From assembly GCA_964427535.1 (NCBI GenBank), contig CAYRVF010000146.1:1-11243 (forward strand): a DNA stretch of 11,243 nt. The letters run 5' to 3'. The DNA is from CAYRVF01 sp964427535 (GTDB lineage Bacteria; Chloroflexota; Ktedonobacteria; Ktedonobacterales; JADMIN01). Made by a program: the position numbers and the translations under genes. A model generated the notes under the pieces. It ran no database searches and was not told where the DNA came from. It was given only the letters and a program-made list of their open reading frames with translations. Positions 5,796 through 11,243 of this stretch are shown piece by piece (position 1 is the first letter of the stretch; each line of letters begins with the position of its first letter).

Positions 5796-7160
5796 TTGGA
5801 GTCACTGGGCCAATCATCTCCGCGGGGAACGCATGATGCGTACGCAGCGCTCCGCCTGCGCGACTTTCGTCTGCTACTCTTCGGGCGCTTCTCGGTGACA
5901 ATGGGCGAGCAGATGCTCAACGTCGCCCTCGGGTGGGAGCTGTACGTCCGCACGCACTCGGCGCTGGCGCTCGGGTTCGTCGGCTTGGCGCTGGTGCTGC
6001 CGATCGTGCTGCTCTCGCTCCCCGCCGGCCAGCTCATCGACCGGCTCAACCGCAAGCGCGTGCTGCTCGTCTCGTGGTGCATGCTGGCTATCTGTGCGCT
6101 GGCACTCAGTCTGCTCTCCGCATCACATGGCCCAGTGCCGCTGTTCTACGTCTGCATTGCGTGCATGGGTGCGGCATTCGCCTTCACTGCTCCTGCGGCG
6201 ACCGCGCTCCTCGCCCAGATTGTCCCTGAATCAGCGTTCTCCAACGCCGCCACGTGGGAAAGCAGCACCTTTGAGCTCGCCGCCGTGATCGGCCCGGTGG
6301 TGGGAGGAACGGTGATCGCCCTGCAGGGATATGCGACGACGGTCTATGTGCTCTTCGCGCTCGCTTGTGCACTGAACGTCACGATGCTTGCCTGGATTCG
6401 CGAGCGAGCGCGGCCACCTTCCACCGAGAGGCTGACGCTGCGTGCGCTCTTCTCGGGCGTGCGCTTCCTCGGACAGACACAGGTGCTGCTGGCGGCCATC
6501 ACCCTCGACATGTTCGCCGTGCTGCTCGGCGGCGCGACGACACTGTTGCCGATCTTCGCGCTCGATATTCTGCACGTGGGCGCGACCGGATTGGGCATCC
6601 TGCGCGCTGGGCCAGCCATCGGGGCGGTCGTGATGGCGCTGACGCTCGCGCACCGGCCGCCGCTACGGCGTGCCGGCCGGTCGTTGCTCTTCGCGGTGGC
6701 GGGCTTCGGCCTGGCGACGATCGTCTTCGGCCTCTCGCGATGGTTCCCGCTCTCGCTGGCGATGCTCGTGCTGCTGGGGGCGCTCGACAACATCAGCGTC
6801 GTCATTCGCAGCACGCTCCTGCTCACCCGTACGCCGAATGATCTGCTGGGACGCATCTCGGCGATCGACAACGTCTTCGTCGGCACCTCCAACGAGCTGG
6901 GCGGATTCGAGTCGGGGTTGACGGCCGCGCTGTTTGGGCCAGTTGCCTCGGTCGTGCTGGGGGGCATCGGCACAGTGCTCGTCGTGCTCGGGGTCGCCGC
7001 CATCTGGCCCGAGATGCGCCGCCTCGGCCGGTTGGATGGCAGCGCCGAACGGCGGGCGCTCGACACCGAAACTGATATCGAGCTTCCCTTCGGCACGCCA
7101 GACTACGGGCCAAACGTTACGGCAGAGGCCACTGAGGAGTGCCGCTCCGCAGGAGAGTGA
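5796..7160 (+). CDS. MFS transporter, EntS/MFS_3-like exporter
   Basis: 454 residues with about 12 hydrophobic helices. The start is a TTG, the most upstream usable codon; the first membrane helix begins near residue 25, so a later start would truncate it. The N-terminal stretch (RDFRLLLFGRFSVTMGEQM) is typical of the MFS_3 family, which includes the enterobactin exporter EntS. Motif A is clear in the loop between helices 2 and 3: GQLIDRLNRKRVL, residues 78-90. A GPVVGG motif at 166-171 in helix 5 resembles the antiporter motif C, which favours drug/proton-type export. The substrate is unknown. The gene stands alone on this strand and converges on the peptidase gene, with 44 bases between stops. 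The C-terminal tail of about 45 residues is hydrophilic and acidic. Confidence 0.87.
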   Translation: MESLGQSSPRGTHDAYAALRLRDFRLLLFGRFSVTMGEQMLNVALGWELYVRTHSALALGFVGLALVLPIVLLSLPAGQLIDRLNRKRVLLVSWCMLAICALALSLLSASHGPVPLFYVCIACMGAAFAFTAPAATALLAQIVPESAFSNAATWESSTFELAAVIGPVVGGTVIALQGYATTVYVLFALACALNVTMLAWIRERARPPSTERLTLRALFSGVRFLGQTQVLLAAITLDMFAVLLGGATTLLPIFALDILHVGATGLGILRAGPAIGAVVMALTLAHRPPLRRAGRSLLFAVAGFGLATIVFGLSRWFPLSLAMLVLLGALDNISVVIRSTLLLTRTPNDLLGRISAIDNVFVGTSNELGGFESGLTAALFGPVASVVLGGIGTVLVVLGVAAIWPEMRRLGRLDGSAERRALDTETDIELPFGTPDYGPNVTAEATEECRSAGE

Positions 7161-7204
7161 CGACCTCCTCGAGCAGTCTGCCACGACGACCGAGGCGATC
7201 GCGA

Positions 7205-7924
7205 TCAGTCCGACTCGTCGACGACGTAAGCATCGCATCCGGTAGCGGTGTCCGCGATGATGGCGTCTGGCGGCGCCTCGCGGACGAACGAGACGGTCCA
7301 CAAATCGCCCACCGCGCCCGCGATGTTGCCGACGATGCCGAGCCAGACGGCGATGCCCACATCCGGCGCCAGCACGCTGACGATCACCCCGGCGAGCGTC
7401 AGGACGACGAGCGGTGCGAGTGCCACCACCACATACTCCCGGCGCGAGAACAGTTGCTTCGGCGCCGTGCAATAGGCCGCCAGCGGCAGTTGCAGGCCGA
7501 ATGTCGGGCGCCCGCCAAGCGCGAGGATCGTGATTGCATGCACCACCTCATGCAGCGGCAGCACAAGCAGATAGGCGACCACGTTCAAGGCGAGTATCAA
7601 CGCGATGCGTAGTGGGAGACTCCCAGGGGCCGGCAGTATCCGCGTCGGATTCAGCCGAAACGCGATCCCGTCGAGCGCCGCGAACAGAATGCCGGATACC
7701 AGAAAAAGCACGAAGCTCTCGCGCGCGAGATCCGCCAGGTGCTCGGGTCCGAGCAGCGAGAGGGTGGCGACGGGCCGCACCGCGCCGCGGTTAAGTGCGT
7801 CCCGAATCTGTGCGCGGCGGGTTCGCGGAACAGTCCGGCTCACGAGGCGCCACGACGCATCGGGCTGGGGGCGTTCCGTCACCTCAGGCGACATCCCTGG
7901 CGCGCGATTCTCGCCATCGTTCAT
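7205..7924 (-). CDS. DUF3267/M50-like membrane zinc metalloprotease
   Basis: 239 residues from the ATG at 7924 (MNDGENRAPG); the frame is open further upstream, but that part is an Arg/Ser-rich shadow of the acetyltransferase gene. About 65 hydrophilic residues precede hydrophobic stretches at roughly 70-90, 105-124, 165-187 and 189-208. The zinc-site motif HEVVH is at 125-129 inside a hydrophobic segment, followed by ALGGRP, as in DUF3267 and site-2-protease-like families. A conserved-looking GNIAGAVGDL (199-208) could supply the third metal ligand, D207. Intramembrane proteolysis is therefore possible, but the substrate is unknown and DUF3267 members are poorly studied. It starts ten bases after the acetyltransferase stop, so the two form an operon. 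The ribosome binding site is weak, suggesting translational coupling. Confidence 0.78.
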   Translation of the reverse strand: MNDGENRAPGMSPEVTERPQPDASWRLVSRTVPRTRRAQIRDALNRGAVRPVATLSLLGPEHLADLARESFVLFLVSGILFAALDGIAFRLNPTRILPAPGSLPLRIALILALNVVAYLLVLPLHEVVHAITILALGGRPTFGLQLPLAAYCTAPKQLFSRREYVVVALAPLVVLTLAGVIVSVLAPDVGIAVWLGIVGNIAGAVGDLWTVSFVREAPPDAIIADTATGCDAYVVDESD

Positions 7925-7934
7925 GCCAGGCACG

Positions 7935-8816
7935 CTACTGAGTCCACGAGAAAGCCAACTCATCGGCCAGGGGAACGAAATCCAGCTCGCGATACAGATT
8001 CTCGGCCGGGTTGCCGTGGCGCACGAAGAGGCAACAGGCTTCATGTCCCGGCCGCACGAGATCGCTAATTGTGCGCCGCAACAGCGCCGTCGCGACGCCT
8101 TGCTGGCGATACGGCGCGTTGGTGTAGACGCCCATAATCGTCGGGATATCCTCGAAGAGGCTGGTGTAGCAGCCGCCCGCGATGCGTCCGTCGATGCGCG
8201 CGACATAGTAGCGGCACCAGCCGTGCTCTTGCTCGCGCCAGCGGTCGCGCGCTCGCGGCGAGACGACGGTGCTCAAAGGCTGCGGATCGTCGAAGAACGA
8301 CTGGCGGCTGCCGTACTCGTACTCCCACATTTCCTGCCAGGATTGTATTGGGGAGACTACGACACGCGGATTGACGGGCACGTCGAGCCTACCCACGTGT
8401 CCCATCAACAGGAGCTTTTCGCCCGGCTCAAACCCGGCGGCAAGTAGCGCGTCTGGCAGCTCTTCCTCGCCCGGGCGCTGGGGAACGACGATCCATTGCA
8501 CCTGCACGCCACGCGCGTCGGCGTAGAGCAGCACCCGGCGCACCGCATTCGCCGCCATGCCTGGCGCGATGCTCGCGAACCCGACACGAAGCCGCCCGCC
8601 CTCCTGACGGTAGCGCGCGCCCCCAACGGGCAGCATATCTGGGCCAGCGTCGGGGAAGCGATTCATGCGCTGCAGCAGAATACGACGCGTCAGGTCGGCT
8701 CTCTCTATGTCACTTGGCACGCGGCTCTCATAGACCGGCGGCACGTCCTGGTCGCTGGAGAACGATGACGCGTCCTCAGAAGAAAACGAAGGAGAATGTT
8801 GCTTCCAGCGCACCAT
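7935..8816 (-). CDS. GNAT-family N-acetyltransferase, two-domain form
   Basis: 293 residues; GGAGG six bases before the ATG at 8816 fixes the start. The catalytic GNAT domain is C-terminal: acetyl-CoA-binding motif A with the Q/R-x-x-G-x-A signature, YTNAPYRQQGVATALL (231-246), and motif B around NPAENLYRELDFVP (269-282). Residues about 76-140 (ADARGVQVQWIV, then DALLAAGFEPGEKLLLMGH) look like a degenerate GNAT half that lacks a motif A, as in tandem GNAT proteins. The first 40 residues are Ser-rich and probably disordered. It should transfer an acetyl group from acetyl-CoA to an amine; the substrate (small molecule, peptide or protein) cannot be told. First gene of a two-gene operon with the membrane metalloprotease. 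Confidence 0.85.
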   Translation of the reverse strand: MVRWKQHSPSFSSEDASSFSSDQDVPPVYESRVPSDIERADLTRRILLQRMNRFPDAGPDMLPVGGARYRQEGGRLRVGFASIAPGMAANAVRRVLLYADARGVQVQWIVVPQRPGEEELPDALLAAGFEPGEKLLLMGHVGRLDVPVNPRVVVSPIQSWQEMWEYEYGSRQSFFDDPQPLSTVVSPRARDRWREQEHGWCRYYVARIDGRIAGGCYTSLFEDIPTIMGVYTNAPYRQQGVATALLRRTISDLVRPGHEACCLFVRHGNPAENLYRELDFVPLADELAFSWTQ

Positions 8817-8877
8817 CCGAAGCCTCCGAGAAAAGGTGGACGAGGAGGAGAGCCGCGTATCGACACCCTCGTAACAT

Positions 8878-8883
8878 ACTATA
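8878..8883 (-). promoter_or_regulatory. Possible -10 box for the acetyltransferase operon
   Basis: On the minus strand TATAGT lies about 60 bases upstream of the acetyltransferase ATG, in a locally AT-richer patch. No convincing -35 hexamer is found at 16-18 bases, so this is a weak call. Confidence 0.25.
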
Positions 8884-9049
8884 CGCGCGCCGCACTACAC
8901 ACATCTGTCATCGCCTAAACGTGCGCATCGCGCCCATTGGTCATTGGCACGAGAGGCCAGGCATAATGCGTGTGGTTGGGCTATCAACCATCCGGACATG
9001 TCCGCATATCACATTTCACTCACAGACACGTTCTCGCCCTTACGAAGGG
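8884..9049. other. Intergenic region between divergent promoters
   Basis: No gene is seen here. The stretch separates the minus-strand acetyltransferase operon from the plus-strand small-ORF transcript and is visibly less GC-rich than the genes. It holds an inverted repeat TGGTTG-GGCTAT-CAACCA (8973-8990) and, three bases on, the perfect palindrome at 8993-9004. Both could be operators for either or both divergent units. Confidence 0.4.
8993..9004. promoter_or_regulatory. Perfect 12-base palindrome, candidate operator
   Basis: CGGACATGTCCG reads the same on both strands. It lies 45 bases upstream of the TTGACA element and about 110 bases upstream of the possible -10 of the opposite operon. 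Position and symmetry suit a dimeric regulator, probably an activator for the plus-strand promoter if it acts there. No regulator can be named. Confidence 0.4.
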
Positions 9050-9078
9050 TTGACATGTGCACAAGACGATGGTAGCCT
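9050..9078 (+). promoter_or_regulatory. Sigma70-type promoter of the small-ORF transcript
   Basis: A consensus -35 TTGACA (9050-9055) is followed after exactly 17 bases by TAGCCT (9073-9078), a weaker -10. Transcription should begin near 9085. This is the best -35/-10 pair in the window, and there is no long gene downstream on the plus strand. Confidence 0.65.
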
Positions 9079-9083
9079 AATCG

Positions 9084-9117
9084 TATCTCCGAGAGAGATA
9101 GTGAGGTATTGCCTCAC
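9084..9117 (+). promoter_or_regulatory. Two adjacent hairpins at the 5' end of the transcript
   Basis: TATCTC-CGAGA-GAGATA (9084-9100) and GTGAGG-TATTG-CCTCAC (9101-9117) are perfect 6-base-pair stems, each with a five-base loop, directly next to each other. They would form at the extreme 5' end of the RNA and could protect it or regulate the small ORF, whose ribosome binding site lies 21 bases further on. No known riboswitch class is recognised. Confidence 0.5.
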
Positions 9118-9153
9118 TGATCTTTCAGGAACTAGGGAAAGGAGACTGGACCT

Positions 9154-9210
9154 ATGTTCCCGATGAAAAAGCCGATTCGCCTCCTCGGAATGGTGTTCCA
9201 AGTTGACTAA
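9154..9210 (+). CDS. Candidate 18-residue small protein
   Basis: ATG at 9154 is preceded by AAAGGAG (9138-9144) at nine bases, as good a ribosome binding site as any gene here has. The product is MFPMKKPIRLLGMVFQVD: a short cationic N-terminal part (KKPIR) followed by hydrophobic residues. No family is recognised. A consensus -35, two 5' hairpins, a proper ribosome binding site and a GC hairpin four bases after the stop make chance unlikely. Possibilities include a membrane-active or regulatory small protein, a leader peptide, or the coding part of a dual-function RNA. Confidence 0.5.
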   Translation: MFPMKKPIRLLGMVFQVD

Positions 9211-9213
9211 GCT

Positions 9214-9231
9214 GGCCCGCCTTGGCGGGCC
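9214..9231 (+). terminator. 18-base palindromic hairpin after the small ORF
   Basis: GGCCCGCC-TT-GGCGGGCC is a perfect 8-base-pair inverted repeat four bases after the small-ORF stop. It is very stable, but TGAAACAGG rather than a T run follows, so it may only slow polymerase or shield the RNA end. Confidence 0.4.
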
Positions 9232-9467
9232 TGAAACAGGGTCTTCCGAAGCTTGAGTCAAAACCCTGGCCACCGCGAACGCTCACTATGAGTCGACAGC
9301 ATCGCGGCATGGCGAAAGCAGAACGCGGGTTGGCTCTAAGCCCGCCGGACGATCCGCACAAGAACGGCCCGAGTGCGCTGCTAGCACCGGCCAGCTTTGA
9401 TGAGAACGGCTGAACGACTTGATAGGGTCAGCGAAAATGGTGTGCCGCGGCTTGGCACACAAAACGT
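9232..9467 (+). ncRNA. Candidate structured RNA downstream of the small ORF
   Basis: No convincing gene is found. On the plus strand there is a row of hairpins: CAGGGT/ACCCTG (9237-9242/9263-9268), CCGCGA/TCGCGG (9273-9278/9302-9307), GCGGGTT/AGCCCGC with one G-T pair (9325-9331/9339-9345), GGCC-CGA-GTGC with GCAC-C-GGCC (9366-9392), and GTGTGCC/GGCACAC (9440-9446/9454-9460). Together with the flanking promoter and terminator this suggests a transcript of about 410 bases. I checked for signature strings of tmRNA, RNase P RNA, SRP RNA and 6S RNA and saw none. In GC-rich DNA some hairpins arise by chance. Confidence 0.35.
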
Positions 9468-9496
9468 AAGGGGCTGGTTGTGCGGGCCGGCCCCTT
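9468..9496. terminator. Bidirectional terminator between small-RNA locus and lepA
   Basis: AAGGGGCTGG (9468-9477) pairs with CCGGCCCCTT (9487-9496), ten base pairs including one G-T pair, loop TTGTGCGGG. Read on the plus strand it is followed by CAGTTTG; on the minus strand by ACGTTTTG. It can therefore end lepA transcription (84 bases after its stop) and the opposing small-ORF transcript. Confidence 0.65.
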
Positions 9497-9579
9497 CAGT
9501 TTGCCCGCGACACGCACCTCCAAAGCCGCATGACCGTCCTCTCCCTGCCCCGTACATGCTCCATTTTGGGCCGTCTCTC

Positions 9580-11243
9580 CTACTCATCGCCCAGCGTCAG
9601 CACTGCCATGAAGGCTTCTTGCGGAATCTCGACGTTGCCGACGCGCTTCATCCGCTTCTTGCCTTCTTTCTGCTTCTCCAGTAGCTTACGCTTGCGCGAG
9701 ATATCGCCGCCGTAGCACTTCGCCAGCACATTCTTGCGCATGGCCTTGACGGTCTCACGGGCAATCACCTTGCTGCCAATGGCGGCCTGCACGGGCACCT
9801 CGAACAACTGCCGTGGGATGAGCTCTTTTAACCGCTCTACGAGCGCGCGCCCCTGCTGTTGAGCGCGGTCGCGGTGCGTGATGAGGGAGAGCGCATCAAC
9901 CGGTGCGCCGTTGACCAAGATGTCGAGCTTGACGAGGTCCGCTGGCTCGTAATCCGCGAAGGTGTAGTCCAGCGAGGCATAGCCCTGCGTACGCGACTTG
10001 AGCTGATCGTAGAAGTCGATGATCAGATCGGCCAGCGGAATCCGGTAGGTCAGATGCACGCGGTCCTCTTCGAGATACTGCATCTCCTTGAAGATCCCGT
10101 GGCGCGTCGTCACCAGGTCCATAATCGTGCCGATGTAGCGCGCGGGCGTGAACACCGAGATGTCCATCAGCGGCTCCTCAATGTCAGCGATTTCGGTGAG
10201 GGGCGGCAGCTCCGCCGGGTTATGCACCTCGACGACATCGCCGTCCGTCCGCAGCACGCGATACTCCACGCTGGGCGCGGTGACAAGGATGTCGAGGTTG
10301 TACTCGCGCTCCAGCCGCTCCTGGATGATCTCCATATGCAGCAGGCCGAGGAAGCCACAGCGGAAGCCGAAGCCCAGCGCGACCGAGCTTTCTGGCTCGT
10401 AGACGAGTGAGGCGTCGTTGAGCTTGAGGCGGTCGAGCGCGTCGCGCAGCAGCGGGTAGTCGTCGCCGTCCACCGGGAAGACACCCGCGAAGACCATCGG
10501 CTTGGCAGGCTTGTATCCCGGCAATGGCTCTTTCGACGGGGCCGACGCGAGCGTGATCGTGTCACCGACTTGGCAGTCCTTCACGTTCTTGAAGCCGGTC
10601 GCGACGTAGCCGACCTCACCCGCCGAGAGATTGCCCGCCGAGACGAGCGTCGGACTGAAATAGCCGACTTCGAGCACGTCCGAGATGCTGCCCGTCTGCA
10701 TCATCAGCAGCCGCTGATTGGCCCGCAGTGTCCCATCCACCACACGCACATACGCGATCACGCCCTTGTACGCGTCGTACTTCGAGTCGAAGACCAGCCC
10801 GCGCAGTGGCTTCTGGACGTCCCCTCTCGGCGGCGGCACCTGGCGCACGACCGCTTCGAGGATATCCGCGACGCCGATGCCCTCTTTGGCCGAAGCCAGC
10901 ACGATCTCCTCGCGCGGAATGCCAATGACATCCTCAATTTCTTTCGCGACACGCTCCGGCTCGGCGCTCGGCAGGTCGATCTTGTTGATAACCGGAATCA
11001 GCGCGAGGTCCGCTTCGAGGGCGAGATACAAGTTGGCGAGCGTTTGCGCCTCGATGCCCTGCGACGCATCGACGACGAGGATAGCGCCCTCGCACGCGGC
11101 CAGACTGCGTGAGACCTCATAGGCGAAGTCGACATGCCCGGGAGTGTCGATCAGGTTGAGCTCGTACTCCTCGCCATCGCTGGCCATGTAGCGCATGCGA
11201 ACCGCCTGGGCCTTGATTGTGATGCCCTTCTCGCGCTCCAGGT
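9580..11243 (-). CDS. lepA: Elongation factor 4 (LepA), 5' end cut by window
   Basis: A ribosome-bound GTPase that can back-translocate or remodel stalled ribosomes. The frame runs off the window edge, so about 553 C-terminal residues are visible of roughly 600; the P-loop (G1) is missing. Present, in order: the G2 region EREKGITIKAQAV, G3 motif DTPGHVDF, G4 NKID, G5-like SAKEG, domain 2, the EF-G-like domains around FGFRCGFLGLLHMEIIQERL, and the LepA-specific C-terminal domain with the lysine-rich KCYGGDISRKRKLLEKQKEG that contacts tRNA. The end (FMAVLTLGDE) is intact. Codon use matches its neighbours. A good hairpin terminator lies 84 bases beyond the stop. Bases 9497-9579 between them show no gene. 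Confidence 0.97.
   Translation of the reverse strand, partial: LEREKGITIKAQAVRMRYMASDGEEYELNLIDTPGHVDFAYEVSRSLAACEGAILVVDASQGIEAQTLANLYLALEADLALIPVINKIDLPSAEPERVAKEIEDVIGIPREEIVLASAKEGIGVADILEAVVRQVPPPRGDVQKPLRGLVFDSKYDAYKGVIAYVRVVDGTLRANQRLLMMQTGSISDVLEVGYFSPTLVSAGNLSAGEVGYVATGFKNVKDCQVGDTITLASAPSKEPLPGYKPAKPMVFAGVFPVDGDDYPLLRDALDRLKLNDASLVYEPESSVALGFGFRCGFLGLLHMEIIQERLEREYNLDILVTAPSVEYRVLRTDGDVVEVHNPAELPPLTEIADIEEPLMDISVFTPARYIGTIMDLVTTRHGIFKEMQYLEEDRVHLTYRIPLADLIIDFYDQLKSRTQGYASLDYTFADYEPADLVKLDILVNGAPVDALSLITHRDRAQQQGRALVERLKELIPRQLFEVPVQAAIGSKVIARETVKAMRKNVLAKCYGGDISRKRKLLEKQKEGKKRMKRVGNVEIPQEAFMAVLTLGDE

Noticed and set aside
7161..7204. Terminator between the convergent transporter and metalloprotease genes
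   Set aside because: Only a weak CCTCG/CGAGG pairing with a long loop and no T run; not enough to call.
7925..8206. N-terminal extension of the metalloprotease frame
   Set aside because: It overlaps the acetyltransferase motif A region; its translation is Ser/Arg-rich noise. The gene more likely starts at 7924.
7605..8447. Plus-strand frame of 280 codons
   Set aside because: Shadow of the acetyltransferase and metalloprotease genes; Arg/Ala-rich without motifs or a ribosome binding site.
9222..9413. Plus-strand frame of 63 codons after the small ORF
   Set aside because: It starts at a TTG inside a palindrome, has no ribosome binding site, mixed codon use and no recognisable composition; a shorter ATG at 9288 also lacks a binding site.
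9211..9496. tmRNA, RNase P RNA, SRP RNA or 6S RNA
   Set aside because: No tag-peptide frame with tRNA-like ends, no P4 signature, no GGAAGGNAGCAGC-type SRP core and no 6S-like long single helix is visible.

Overview
This is a GC-rich bacterial chromosomal window of mostly housekeeping and accessory genes. I see no phage, IS element, CRISPR array, tRNA or rRNA. A DUF2089-type regulator, a T-box ahead of thrS, a short ThrRS without the TGS domain, and GC-rich palindromic intergenic repeats together suggest Chloroflexota, perhaps near Thermomicrobia/Sphaerobacter. That assignment is inference from gene style, not from a marker-gene comparison.

Layout. (1) Bases 1-2706, plus strand: the 3' end of a DUF2089-type regulator, a small unrecognised protein, and a 656-residue protein. 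The large protein has a proline-rich tail, a beta-solenoid of about 18-residue turns marked by G-G-D-like corners, a helical region and a C-terminal SHOCT-like module. The DUF2089 protein ends in the same kind of module, so the cluster resembles the LiaX/YvlB-type envelope-stress logic of other bacteria. A 33-base hairpin closes the unit. (2) Bases 2824-5629: a promoter, a threonine T-box (specifier ACC, antiterminator and terminator all visible), a structured spacer, an unrecognised ORF of about 160 codons, then thrS. A perfect 12-base inverted repeat encloses the T-box decision region. (3) Bases 5644-5757: palindromic intergenic repeats. (4) Bases 5796-7160: an MFS exporter. (5) Bases 7205-8816, minus strand: a GNAT acetyltransferase followed 10 bases later by a DUF3267/M50-like membrane zinc protein. 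(6) Bases 8817-9579 contain no long gene. They hold a 12-base palindrome, a consensus-like promoter, two adjacent 5'-UTR hairpins, an 18-codon small ORF with a good ribosome binding site, a chain of hairpins, and a terminator shared with lepA. (7) Bases 9580-11243, minus strand: lepA (EF4), cut by the window edge.

How it works together: when uncharged tRNA-Thr accumulates, the T-box should allow read-through into the unknown ORF and thrS. The first cluster probably senses or responds to envelope state. The most novel material is the small-ORF transcript at about 9085-9496, the region between the T-box terminator and thrS, and the shared SHOCT-like module with a possible internal start in the solenoid gene.
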